From Microbacterium memoriense (GTDB lineage Bacteria > Actinomycetota > Actinomycetes > Actinomycetales > Microbacteriaceae): a DNA stretch of 64,000 bases. The translations under genes were made by a program, and so were the position numbers. The notes under the pieces are model-generated. The model did no database searches and was not told the origin of the DNA. It worked only from the letters and a program-made list of their open reading frames with translations. The stretch lies in the NCBI RefSeq assembly GCF_025398275.1, contig NZ_JAODOR010000001.1, positions 1-64,000 of the forward strand. The letters run 5' to 3'. This document shows positions 29,547 to 38,449 of the stretch, in pieces (positions within the stretch are counted from its first letter, which is position 1; every line of letters begins with the position of its first letter).

Positions 29547-29856
29547 TGGCCCGCGTGTCCGCTTTGCGCGCGGACGTTCGCGTCTTCGGCGACCGCGTCG
29601 GGATCGTGTGTGCGCGCGCCCGAGCCCGAGCACGCGGCGCGCTGTGATGCGCCCTCCCAGGGCGATCGACGGCGCCGAATGCCGCGAAGGCGGCGAGGTG
29701 CACGTCGATCCGCCGCTCATGGCGAAGCGCTCGACCCAGCCACAAGGCCGGCGCCAGAAGGACGACGAGTGCGGCGACGGATGCCGGCAGCCATCGGTTC
29801 CTCGGCCGTCCGCGATGAGGGCGCGGGCGAAGTCATGCTCCCACGCTGTCGCGGGG
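29547..29856. other. 310-nt gap with a possible broken small membrane-protein gene
   Basis: No intact gene is supported. On the minus strand a reading frame starting with GTG or ATG just after the SPFH stop (MTSPAPSSRTAEEP) stays open only ~40 codons. Shifting by one base yields a continuation with one clear hydrophobic helix (LPASVAALVVLLAPALWLG) and a basic tail. That would fit a single-pass membrane protein disrupted by a frameshift, or just chance open sequence in high-GC DNA. The plus strand shows nothing. Confidence 0.25.
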
Positions 29857-30567
29857 TCACGCGGTGCGTGTGAGGTGCGCCGACAGGACGGCGGCGGCGC
29901 GTGCAGCGGTGAGATCGTCAGCGGCGGGTGCGGCCGACAGGGCGGTCGAGAGGAGGTAGCCGTCGGTGAGGGCATCGCCCGTGATCACGACCGACAACAG
30001 CTCGATGCCGCAGGCGCGACGGACGTGGTGCGCACACGCATCCAGCACGGCGGCGGAGAGATCGGCGTTCATCGGCAGCTCGAGGCGTCCATCACTGCGG
30101 ACGAGATCGCGCAACGCCGCACCGACGATGTTCCCGGTGCGCTCGGTGACATGGACGACTTCCAGCTCGAACACGCGCAGGTCCGTCCCCGTGACGACCG
30201 GGCGCCAGTCGAAGGATGCATGCACCAGGTGCTGGTGCCCTGCGCTCCCGGTGAGCTGTCGCGCCGGGAGGTCGGTCGACCGCACGCGCGTGTCGACGCG
30301 GCGGTACCAGGCGAGGATCGGGAAGACCGCATGAGATCCGGGCCGGAGCACGAGGACTTCGCCGGCCTCGTGGCCGGCGCGCGACCGCTTCCGGATGATC
30401 GGGCGACCGTTGCGGGTGCGGATGGCTGCCTCGCCCTCGTCGATCGTCACGATCAGGAGCTTGAACAGAGCCGGCACGACGAGCAGCACGGTCAGCACCG
30501 CGCCGCCCGTCTTGATCAGCGAGTTCATGCTGCCGGTACCGAACACGGAGGTGATGGTTTCGATCAC
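29857..30567 (-). CDS. SPFH/band-7 domain membrane protein
   Basis: About 236 aa from GTG at 30567 (weak ribosome site; ATG at 30528 is the alternative). One N-terminal transmembrane helix (GGAVLTVLLVVPALFKLLIVT) is followed by a band-7/SPFH-like domain beginning IDEGEAAIRTRNGRP and containing RPGSHAVFPILAWYRRVDTR. These proteins oligomerise on membranes as scaffolds. The C-terminus is Ala-rich. Tail-to-tail with pepN across the 310-nt gap. Confidence 0.75.
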   Translation of the reverse strand: MIETITSVFGTGSMNSLIKTGGAVLTVLLVVPALFKLLIVTIDEGEAAIRTRNGRPIIRKRSRAGHEAGEVLVLRPGSHAVFPILAWYRRVDTRVRSTDLPARQLTGSAGHQHLVHASFDWRPVVTGTDLRVFELEVVHVTERTGNIVGAALRDLVRSDGRLELPMNADLSAAVLDACAHHVRRACGIELLSVVITGDALTDGYLLSTALSAAPAADDLTAARAAAVLSAHLTRTA

Positions 30568-30684
30568 AGAGCCAGGATGCCGCGCCCGCCGCCCCCATCG
30601 GTACACATCCGGCCCGGGGCACCGATCCTTCCCCGAGTCGTCATCGAGTGTTCGCCCCCGGGGAGCGGATTCGTCTCCCGCACG

Positions 30685-30722
30685 CAGAATCGGATGCCGG
30701 CGAGCCGCGGCATCCGATTCTG
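30685..30722 (-). terminator. Long hairpin after the beta-oxidation operon
   Basis: CAGAATCGGATGCCG pairs over 15 bp with CGGCATCCGATTCTG around an 8-nt loop, 36 nt past the fadB-type stop on the minus strand. It is the probable terminator of the thiolase-fadB operon, without a T-run. Confidence 0.65.
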
Positions 30723-30757
30723 GTGTCCCGATCCGTTTCTGCGAACCGTTCTTCGGG

Positions 30758-32896
30758 CTAGTGGATGCCGCGGATCGGTGGCGTGTGGAACGTGGCGCCG
30801 AACGTGCGCTCGGAGGCGCCCTCCCGGTCGAGGTAGGGCGAGGCGCCACCGTCGATGAACGGCCAACCGGCGCCCAGGATCAGGCAGAGGTCGATGTCTT
30901 CGACCTCCGGGACGACCCCCTCGTCGAGCATGAGCTTGATCTCGTGTGCGAGACCGTCCTGCACGCGACGCAGAATCGTCTCGGCGGATGCCGGGGACGA
31001 GCCGACCCCGGCCAGAGCCTTCTGCGCAGCCTTCGTGAAGCCGGTGACCCGTCCGCCCTTGTCCTTCTCGACGACCTCGGGCAGTTCCGCGAGGACGTGG
31101 AAGTTCTCGTTCGCGTAGAAACGATCCGGGAACGCGCGCACCATAGTGTCCTGCACGTGCGCGGCGACCTTCCAGCCCACCAGGTCGATCAGCTGGAACG
31201 GCCCCATCGGCAGCCCGAGCGGGCCGAAAGCCTTCTCGACGTCGGCGACCGGCGTGCCCTCGTACACGGCACGGGCAGCCTCGCCCATGACCTTGGCCAG
31301 GAGACGGTTGACCACGAATCCGGGAGCGTCGGCAGTGAGCACCGCGTTCTTCCCGAGCCCGCGAGCGACCACGAACGCAGTCGACAGCGCGGCATCCGTC
31401 GTCTGCGGTGTCTTCACGATCTCGATCAACGGCATGACCGCCACCGGGTTGAAGAAGTGGAAGCCCACGAGTCGCTCCGGATGAGCGAGTTTCGCGCCGA
31501 TCTCCTCGACCGACAGCGACGAGGTGTTGGTGGCGAGCACGGCGTCCTCGGCGACGATCTTCTCGATCTCGCCGAACACGGCCTGCTTCACGCCGACCTC
31601 TTCGAAGACGGCCTCGATGACGAAGTCGCAGTCGGCGAACAGGCTCTTGTCGGTCGTGCCGGTCACGAGCGCGCGCAGGCGGTTCGCGGCGTCGCCGTCG
31701 AGCCGGCCCTTGGCCTCGAGCTTCCCGATCTCGTCGTGGATGTAGGCGACACCCTTGTCGACGCGTGCCTGGTCGAGGTCGGTGATCAGGACGGGCACCT
31801 GGAGCTTCCGCACGAACAGCAGTGCGAACTGGCTCGCCATCAGGCCGGCGCCGATGATGCCGACCTTGGTGACCTTCTTGGCCAGGGCCTTGTCCGGTGC
31901 GCCGACGGGTCGCTTCGCGCGCCTCTGCACGAGGTCGAACGCGTACATGGATGCCGCGAACTGGTCACCCGTGACGAGATCCGCAAGCGCGTCGTCTTCG
32001 CGGGCGAAGCCTTCCGCTTTGGTGCCGCTCTTGGCCTTCTCGAGCAGGTCGAGGGCGACATAAGGCGAGCGGGGGACAGTTCCGATCTTGGATTCGAGCA
32101 TGCCGCGCGCCATCTTGATCGCGACGGGCCACTTGACGGCGCGCTCGATCTTTCCGGGTTCGTTCTTCCGATCGACCTTGACCGTGCCGGTGAGGACGCG
32201 ATCGGCCCACGCGAGGGAGCTCTCGAGATAGGTCGCGGCCGGGAAGATGGCGTCGAAGATGCCGTAGTCGAACGCCTGCTGAGGCTTCAGCATCCGGTTC
32301 TGCTTGAGCGGGTTGCTGATGACGACCTCGAGGGCATTCTCGATGCCGATGAGGTTCGGCAGCAGGTACGCGCCGCCCCAGCCGGGGATGATGCCGAGGA
32401 AGACTTCGGGGAGTGCGATCGCCGCGGCGGACGCATCCACCGTGCGATAGGTCGAGTTCAGTGCGATCTCGAGCCCGCCGCCGAGTGCGAGTCCGTTCAC
32501 GAACGCGAACGAGGGGACGCCGAGCTCACCGAGTGTGCCGAGGACCTTGTGTCCGAGTTGGGCGATGAGCTTGGCGTTATCCCGCGACCCGATCTTCGAG
32601 ATGTCGGAGAGGTCTGCACCGGCGGCCATGATGTACTGCTTGCCGGTGATTGCGACTGCCTGGATCTCGCCGCCGGCGGCGCGCGCCTGGAGCGTCGCGA
32701 GGGTCGCGCCGAGCTCGGTGAGGGTCGCCGGTCCCAGCGTGTTCGGACGCGTGTGATCCCGACCGTTGTCGAGAGTGATCAGGGCGAGAACCTTGCCGCT
32801 GGGCAAGGTGATGTCACGCACGGGCGAGTGCGTGATCACCTCGTCGTCGGTGAGCGCCTGGATGGGCGTGAAGTCGATGTCGTCGTAGGTCGTCAT
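30758..32896 (-). CDS. fadB: Multifunctional 3-hydroxyacyl-CoA dehydrogenase/enoyl-CoA hydratase
   Basis: 712 aa from ATG at 32896; a GTG at 32905 overlapping the thiolase stop (GTGA) is the alternative and has a better-spaced GGAAAG. An N-terminal crotonase domain (ALGGGLEIALN; LGIIPGWGGAYLLP) precedes the NAD-binding domain (KVGIIGAGLMASQFAL) and the C-terminal 3HCDH domains (HPERLVGFHFFNPVAVMPLIEIV). It performs hydration and oxidation in fatty acid beta-oxidation. Operon with the thiolase. Confidence 0.93.
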   Translation of the reverse strand: MTTYDDIDFTPIQALTDDEVITHSPVRDITLPSGKVLALITLDNGRDHTRPNTLGPATLTELGATLATLQARAAGGEIQAVAITGKQYIMAAGADLSDISKIGSRDNAKLIAQLGHKVLGTLGELGVPSFAFVNGLALGGGLEIALNSTYRTVDASAAAIALPEVFLGIIPGWGGAYLLPNLIGIENALEVVISNPLKQNRMLKPQQAFDYGIFDAIFPAATYLESSLAWADRVLTGTVKVDRKNEPGKIERAVKWPVAIKMARGMLESKIGTVPRSPYVALDLLEKAKSGTKAEGFAREDDALADLVTGDQFAASMYAFDLVQRRAKRPVGAPDKALAKKVTKVGIIGAGLMASQFALLFVRKLQVPVLITDLDQARVDKGVAYIHDEIGKLEAKGRLDGDAANRLRALVTGTTDKSLFADCDFVIEAVFEEVGVKQAVFGEIEKIVAEDAVLATNTSSLSVEEIGAKLAHPERLVGFHFFNPVAVMPLIEIVKTPQTTDAALSTAFVVARGLGKNAVLTADAPGFVVNRLLAKVMGEAARAVYEGTPVADVEKAFGPLGLPMGPFQLIDLVGWKVAAHVQDTMVRAFPDRFYANENFHVLAELPEVVEKDKGGRVTGFTKAAQKALAGVGSSPASAETILRRVQDGLAHEIKLMLDEGVVPEVEDIDLCLILGAGWPFIDGGASPYLDREGASERTFGATFHTPPIRGIH

Positions 32897-32901
32897 CGCG
32901 G

Positions 32902-34104
32902 TCACCGCTTCTTTCCGTTGTAGTGCGGGTTTTCCCAGATGACCGAGCCGCCCTGGCCGAGGCCGACGCACATCGCGGTGAGTCCGTAGCGGACGTCGGG
33001 CCGCTCGGCGAACTGAGCCGCGAGCTGGATCATGAGGCGGACACCACTGGCGGCGAGCGGGTGGCCGAGTGCGATCGCCCCACCCCACTGGTTGACGCGC
33101 GGGTCGTCATCGGCGATGCCGAAGTGATCGAGCAGGGAGATGACCTGCACCGCGAATGCTTCGTTGAGCTCGAACAGACCGATGTCGGAGATCGTGAGGC
33201 CGGCCTTGCGGAGAGCCTTCTCCGTCGACGGGATCGGGCCGATGCCCATGATCTCGGGCTGGACGCCGGCGAACGCGAACGAGACCATCCGCATCTTCGG
33301 CTTCAGGCCCAGCTCCTTCACGACACCACCGCTGGCCAGCAGCGACATCGTCGCGCCGTCGGTCAGAGGAGACGAGGTGCCGGCCGTGACCCGGCCGTGC
33401 GGACGGAAGGGGGTCTTCAGCGCCGCGAGGTCGTCCATCGTGGTCTGGGGACGACGCCCTTCGTCCTCGGTCGCCAGGCCCCACGCGCCGTCGGCGCTCT
33501 TGATCGCGACCGATACGAGGTCGGGTTGGAACTTGCCGGCGTCGTACGCAGCTTGAGCCTTGTGCTGGCTGAGCATTCCGAAGCGGTCGCTGCGCTCCTT
33601 GGTCAGGTGGGGATAGCGGTCGAAGATGCGCTCGGCCGTCACGCCCATGTTGAGCGCGCCCGGGTCGACCATCTTCTCCGAGACGAAGCGCGGGTTGGGA
33701 TCGGCGTTGCCGCCGATCGGGTAGTGGCCCATGTGCTCGACACCACCGGCGAGGGCGACGTCGTACATGCCGGAGCCGATCGCACCGCCCATCATGGCGA
33801 CGCTCGTCATCGCGCCGGCGCACATACGGTCGATCGCGAAGCCGGGCACCGTCTGCGGGAGCCCTGCAAGGATCGCGACGGATCGGCCGAGGGTCAGTCC
33901 CTGCTCACCGGTCTGGCTCGTCGCGGCAATCGCGACGTCGTCGACGCGGTCGGCGGGAAGACCGCCGTTGCGCTCCATGAGACCGATGGTCGCCTTCACG
34001 GCGAGGTCATCGGCGCGGGTGTTCCAGTACATGCCCTTTTCGCCGGCGCGCCCGAAGGGGGTACGCACTCCATCGACGAACCAGACGTCCGACATCTCGG
34101 CCAC
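32902..34104 (-). CDS. fadA: Acetyl-CoA acetyltransferase/3-ketoacyl-CoA thiolase
   Basis: 400 aa, GTG at 34104 with GGAGG upstream. Thiolase catalytic residues are intact: nucleophilic Cys in DRMCAGAM, His in GGAIALGHPLAASGVR, and the second Cys in MCVGLGQGGS. It cleaves 3-ketoacyl-CoA, the last step of beta-oxidation. Upstream partner of the fadB-type gene. Confidence 0.94.
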   Translation of the reverse strand: MAEMSDVWFVDGVRTPFGRAGEKGMYWNTRADDLAVKATIGLMERNGGLPADRVDDVAIAATSQTGEQGLTLGRSVAILAGLPQTVPGFAIDRMCAGAMTSVAMMGGAIGSGMYDVALAGGVEHMGHYPIGGNADPNPRFVSEKMVDPGALNMGVTAERIFDRYPHLTKERSDRFGMLSQHKAQAAYDAGKFQPDLVSVAIKSADGAWGLATEDEGRRPQTTMDDLAALKTPFRPHGRVTAGTSSPLTDGATMSLLASGGVVKELGLKPKMRMVSFAFAGVQPEIMGIGPIPSTEKALRKAGLTISDIGLFELNEAFAVQVISLLDHFGIADDDPRVNQWGGAIALGHPLAASGVRLMIQLAAQFAERPDVRYGLTAMCVGLGQGGSVIWENPHYNGKKR

Positions 34105-34176
34105 ACTGCCTCCAAAGTTTGGGATTGAGTCCAGCTTATCGTGAGACTGAGTACCGCGTCGCCCGTTGGGTGGACT

Positions 34177-35373
34177 CTACGACGTGGCCGCCACGTCGTC
34201 GGTCGGAGCCTGCACGGATTCGACAAATGCCGCCGCGATCTCGGGGGCCGTGCGGGTGATCTGCCACGGACGGGCACCGTGCGCGGCCAGCGCATCGGCG
34301 ATGGATGCCGCATCCACCGTCTCCGGCGGCGCCCACGCGACGCGGCGAAGCGTGTCGGGCGTCAGGAGGTTCTCGGTCGGCATCTGGAGATCTTCGGCGA
34401 TCGCCTCGACGCGCGGGCGCGCCGCCTTCAAGCGGGCGTCGGCGGCAGGGTTGCGGTCGATCCAGGCGCGCGGGGGCGGCATCCCGTCGCCGGGAACGCG
34501 CTCTGCCGGCAAGACCGGATCGGCGCGGCCGGCCTCGATCGCGGCCCACCACCGGTCGAGTTGGGTACGGCTGGCGCGGCCGTTGAATTCCTTCAGCCGG
34601 GCGAGGTCCGCCTTCGTGGCGGGATCGGCCGCGATCGCCGCGACGAGCGCGCGGTCGGGCACGAGCCGCCCGGGGGAGACGTCTTGTTCGCGCGCGAACT
34701 CTTCTCGTGCGGTCCACAGGGCGCGCGCTACCGCCAGGGCGCGCCGGCCGCGTACGGTGTGCAGACCGCTCAGGCGTCGCCACGGGTCCTCGCGTGCGGG
34801 CTTGAGCGGGCGGGTCCGTACGGCCTCGAACTCTTCATCGGCGATCTCGAGCTTGTCCTGCTCGTCGAGTTCCTCCAGGAGAACTTCGTAGACGTCGACC
34901 AAGTGGATGACATCGAGCGCGGCGTATTCGAGCCACGACTGGGGGAGGGGGCGCGTCGACCAGTCGGCGGCGGAGTGGGCCTTGGCGAGTGTGATGCCCA
35001 GCGTGTCTTCGACGACGGCGCCGAGGCCGACGCGTTCGTGGCCCAGCAGACGGGCCGCCAACTCGGTGTCGAAGATCGACGGCGGGTCCAGATGCGCTTC
35101 GCGCAGGGACGGCAGGTCCTGACTCGCGGCATGCAGAATCCACTCGGTGCCGCCGATCGCGTCCTGCAACGGCTGCATGTCGCCGATCGCCGGTGGATCG
35201 AACAAGAAGGTCCCGGAGCCGCGGCGGAAGACCTGGATCAGATAGGCCCGTTGCGAATAGCGGAAGCCGGACGCGCGTTCGACGTCGACGGCGGCGGGAC
35301 CCGTCCCGGTGGACAGCAGCGCGGCGGCTTCGGCCAGCCCCGCCTGTTCGGAGATGACGGTGTATTCAGCCAC
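34177..35373 (-). CDS. rnd: Ribonuclease D family 3'-5' exonuclease
   Basis: 398 aa, GTG at 35373, overlapping the DUF3000 gene by 8 nt. DEDDy exonuclease motifs are present: AVDVERASGFRYSQRAYLIQ (DxE), IFDTELAARLLG, and YAALDVIHLVDVYEVL (Tyr/Asp). An HRDC-type helical domain follows (LSGLHTVRGRRALAVARALWTAREEFAREQD). Involved in RNA 3' maturation or decay. Confidence 0.93.
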   Translation of the reverse strand: MAEYTVISEQAGLAEAAALLSTGTGPAAVDVERASGFRYSQRAYLIQVFRRGSGTFLFDPPAIGDMQPLQDAIGGTEWILHAASQDLPSLREAHLDPPSIFDTELAARLLGHERVGLGAVVEDTLGITLAKAHSAADWSTRPLPQSWLEYAALDVIHLVDVYEVLLEELDEQDKLEIADEEFEAVRTRPLKPAREDPWRRLSGLHTVRGRRALAVARALWTAREEFAREQDVSPGRLVPDRALVAAIAADPATKADLARLKEFNGRASRTQLDRWWAAIEAGRADPVLPAERVPGDGMPPPRAWIDRNPAADARLKAARPRVEAIAEDLQMPTENLLTPDTLRRVAWAPPETVDAASIADALAAHGARPWQITRTAPEIAAAFVESVQAPTDDVAATS

Positions 35374-35974
35374 GTGTGTTCCTGTGCGCGCCGACGTTTT
35401 TGTTCGCGGCGAAGAGAGCGATGTCCTCGGACCCCGGCGGGAGTCCGGCCAGCATGCAGACGAGTTCGGCCCACGCGTCCACGTGTGCCGTCAGATCACC
35501 TGACGGGGACCATGACGCGCGGAGTTCGATCTGTGCGCCGTCGCCTTCGGCGGACAGCGTGCCGAACCCTTTCGACAACGTCTTGGTCGCTGTTCCGGAT
35601 GCCGAGTCGAACGCGGCGCCGCGGGTGCGGAGCGCATCGACGAGCCATGACCACGCGACGTCGGCCAGCAGCGGGTCGGTGCCGATCTCGGGCTCCAACG
35701 GCGCCTGCGCGAAGCAGACGACCCGCCACGGACCGCCCCACGCATCCGGTTCGTCGGCGTCGTGGAGCAGGATGAACCGTCCCGTTCCGTACTCGGAATC
35801 CACGGCGTGTGCGCTCTGGCGAACATCTCCCGCGAGCGCGATGGCGTCGGGCGCCAGCGATGCCGGAGCGGGAATCTCGCGCACCGTGAAGTCCGACCGG
35901 AACGTCATGGCACGCAGAGCGTCGGCAACAGCCGGGAAGGCCGGGAAACCAACCGAGGGACGGGAATCATCCAC
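35366..35974 (-). CDS. DUF3000 family protein
   Basis: 202 aa, GTG at 35974. The whole length fits DUF3000, an actinobacterial family found beside RNase D genes. No membrane segment or catalytic motif is evident. Overlaps rnd by 8 nt, so the two are co-translated; divergent from the hydrolase at 36000 with only 25 nt between starts. Confidence 0.92.
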   Translation of the reverse strand: MDDSRPSVGFPAFPAVADALRAMTFRSDFTVREIPAPASLAPDAIALAGDVRQSAHAVDSEYGTGRFILLHDADEPDAWGGPWRVVCFAQAPLEPEIGTDPLLADVAWSWLVDALRTRGAAFDSASGTATKTLSKGFGTLSAEGDGAQIELRASWSPSGDLTAHVDAWAELVCMLAGLPPGSEDIALFAANKNVGAHRNTRG

Positions 35975-35999
35975 GTCGACAGACTAGAGTGGGCCGACG

Positions 36000-37229
36000 A
36001 TGATGGCATCCAGGCGCGCCGTGCCCGGCAGCGCAACGCTCCGGAGATTCGCGCTCCTCCGCACCCTCGTGGTCGCGCTGGCGTCGGCGTTGGCCGGAGT
36101 CCTCGCGATGCTCTCGTTCGTCTCGATCAGGATGGCGCGACGGGTCGTGACACCCGCCGGCCGCCGGCCGGACACGCGCATCCTCGATGTCGATGTCGCG
36201 GCGCAGACGATCACCCTGGGCCGCACACCCGACACGATGCTGCCCGGTCGGTACGGACTGTTCACCACCGGGACGGCGGACTACCTGAAGATCGGGTCGG
36301 TCCTGGCCGAGACCGACACGACGGTCAAACGGAAGCTGTTGACCCAGGTCGGCCTCCAGGCCGAGCTGGGAGCCGAAGCCGCCTTCAGCGGGTGGTACTA
36401 CCAGCGCCCTGAAGAACTGCACCTCCCGTTCCGCGACGTGCAGGTTCCCTCGGCTCTCGGCCCGTGCCCCGCATGGGAGTTCCCGGCCGAGGGAGATGCA
36501 GACACCTGGGTGATCCAGATTCACGGGCGCGGAACAACGCGGGCCGAGTGCCTCCGCGCGGTTCCGCTCTTCCATGCCCGCGGGATCACCTCCCTCCTGG
36601 TGTCGTACCGCAACGACGGCGAGGCTCCGAGGTCGCGCACCGGGACCTATGCCCTCGGGGCGACGGAGTGGCGCGATATCGATGCTGCGATCGCCTGGGC
36701 GCGGCGCCGCGGCGCGACGCGCATCATCCTGATGGGCTGGTCGATGGGCGGCGCGATCGCTCTGCAGGCGGCGCTCGGTTCCGCTCACCGCGAGATGATC
36801 GCCGGTGTCGTGCTCGATTCCCCGGTCGTCGATTGGCGCATCGTCCTCTCGTACCAGGCGCGTCTCCTCGGTCTTCCGAGCCCCGTCGCCGACCTGACGA
36901 TCGGCGCCCTTCGCGCCGACTGGGCGAGCGTCGCGACCGGTGGGGGCCCGGCGATCCCGTTCGACCGGCTAGACGTGGTGGCTCGCGCCGGCGAGCTGCG
37001 GCATCCCCTTCTCATCCTGCACAGCGACGACGACGGGTTCGTGCCGTCGGATGCATCGCACCACCTCGCCGATGCCCGCCCCGATCTCGTCGAGCTGCAG
37101 GTGTTCGACACCGCACGGCACACGAAGCTCTGGAATTACGACCAGGACCGCTGGACACTCGCGATCGAAGACTGGTTGGACCGGCACGATCTGTTCGGCG
37201 CGGCCACGCGGTCTAGGGTTGACGAGTGA
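36000..37229 (+). CDS. Membrane-anchored alpha/beta hydrolase
   Basis: 409 aa, ATG at 36000. One N-terminal helix (RTLVVALASALAGVLAMLSFV) anchors an alpha/beta-hydrolase domain. The nucleophile elbow GWSMGGAIALQAA is clear, with the acidic residue in LLILHSDDDGFVP and the His in DTARHTKLWNYD. An oxyanion-type HGRGTTRAE loop is also present. Substrate unknown. Its last nucleotides overlap the ZapE-like gene (GTGA). Confidence 0.88.
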   Translation: MMASRRAVPGSATLRRFALLRTLVVALASALAGVLAMLSFVSIRMARRVVTPAGRRPDTRILDVDVAAQTITLGRTPDTMLPGRYGLFTTGTADYLKIGSVLAETDTTVKRKLLTQVGLQAELGAEAAFSGWYYQRPEELHLPFRDVQVPSALGPCPAWEFPAEGDADTWVIQIHGRGTTRAECLRAVPLFHARGITSLLVSYRNDGEAPRSRTGTYALGATEWRDIDAAIAWARRRGATRIILMGWSMGGAIALQAALGSAHREMIAGVVLDSPVVDWRIVLSYQARLLGLPSPVADLTIGALRADWASVATGGGPAIPFDRLDVVARAGELRHPLLILHSDDDGFVPSDASHHLADARPDLVELQVFDTARHTKLWNYDQDRWTLAIEDWLDRHDLFGAATRSRVDE

Positions 37230-38254
37230 CCAGCACCGCATCCGGAATCGTGCACCTCAGCGACCGGAACCCCCAGGTGACCGGGGCGGAAATGGTGGCG
37301 GCTCTCGTCCCGCCCCCGCAGTTCGATGGCGCGACGTTCGAGACCTACCGCGTCGACCCGCAGTATCCCTCCCAGCAGGAGGCGAAGGATCTGCTCGTCA
37401 CATTCGCGCGCGGCGGCGCACCCGCCGAGCGTGGCGGATTGTTCCGGCGCGCGAAGAAGGCTCCCGAACTGAAGCCCGGCGTCTACCTCGACGGTGGCTT
37501 CGGCGTCGGCAAGACGCACTTGCTCGCGTCGATCTACCACGCCATGCCCGCACGCCGGAAGTATTTCGGCTCGTTCATCGAGTACACCGCGCTCGTCGGG
37601 GCACTCGGCTATCAGAAGACCGTCGAGCTGTTCCGCGGGGCCGACCTGTTGTGCATCGATGAGTTCGAGCTGGACGATCCCGGCGACACGATGGTCATGA
37701 CGCGGCTTCTGGGGGAGCTCGTTCCCACCGGCACCCGGCTGGCCGCCACGTCCAACACTCCACCGAACGCGCTCGGTGAGGGGCGCTTCGCCGCCCAGGA
37801 CTTCCTCCGCGAGATCCACGCGATGTCGGCGAGCTTCCAGACGATCCGGATCGACGGCACCGACTACCGACAGCGTGCGCTCGACGGACACGCCGTCCGA
37901 CTGGATGACGCCGCCTACGCCGCGGCGATCGCGGAGGCGTCGGGGCGGGGTGTGACCTCCGATGACGCGTTCGCCGACCTCATCCGACACCTCGCCGGAG
38001 TGCACCCGTCGCGCTATCTGCGAGTGATCGACGGGGTCACCACGATCGGGTTGCGGGACGTCACGACACTCGAAGACCAATCGGCCGCGTTGCGCTTCGT
38101 CGCCTTCGTCGACCGCGCCTACGACGCGCAGATCCCGCTGCGCGCGACCGGTACCCCGGTCGATCAGGTGTTCTCCGACGAAATGCTCGCCGGCGGGTAC
38201 CGGAAGAAGTACCTGCGGGCCCTCTCTCGGCTCATGGCGCTGACGCACAGCTGA
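37226..38254 (+). CDS. zapE: ZapE/AFG1-like cell division ATPase
   Basis: 342 aa, GTG at 37226 overlapping the hydrolase stop. AFG1-family P-loop ATPase: Walker A GGFGVGKTHLLAS, Walker B LLCIDEFELDD, and sensor-like RLAATSNTPPNALGEGRF. ZapE in Proteobacteria destabilises FtsZ rings late in division; mitochondrial AFG1 acts on membrane protein quality. In Actinobacteria the role is untested. Last gene before the amt leader. Confidence 0.92.
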   Translation: MTSTASGIVHLSDRNPQVTGAEMVAALVPPPQFDGATFETYRVDPQYPSQQEAKDLLVTFARGGAPAERGGLFRRAKKAPELKPGVYLDGGFGVGKTHLLASIYHAMPARRKYFGSFIEYTALVGALGYQKTVELFRGADLLCIDEFELDDPGDTMVMTRLLGELVPTGTRLAATSNTPPNALGEGRFAAQDFLREIHAMSASFQTIRIDGTDYRQRALDGHAVRLDDAAYAAAIAEASGRGVTSDDAFADLIRHLAGVHPSRYLRVIDGVTTIGLRDVTTLEDQSAALRFVAFVDRAYDAQIPLRATGTPVDQVFSDEMLAGGYRKKYLRALSRLMALTHS

Positions 38255-38311
38255 GATCCGTGGTCGATCCTCGGGATCGTGAAACGTGATGTTTACGCAC
38301 AGGGCGCTCGC

Positions 38312-38350
38312 GTAACCATTCGGAAACACGACACGCATGCCCCAGGAAAC
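38312..38350. promoter_or_regulatory. GlnR-type nitrogen box ahead of amt
   Basis: GTAAC (38312-38316), 6 nt, then GAAAC (38323-38327) fits the actinobacterial GlnR half-site GTnAC-N6-GaAAC. A second GAAAC follows at 38346-38350, 23 nt on, as expected for an a-b a-b double site with a weak third element. About 100 nt before the amt start. It predicts nitrogen-limitation induction. Confidence 0.6.
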
Positions 38351-38449
38351 GGCACGTGGACAGACTGGGCCCTGCCCGGAGAGCCGCATTCCCGAATGCT
38401 TGCGGACTGCGGGGTCTTGAGTAACACGACACACGAATGAGGAACACTC

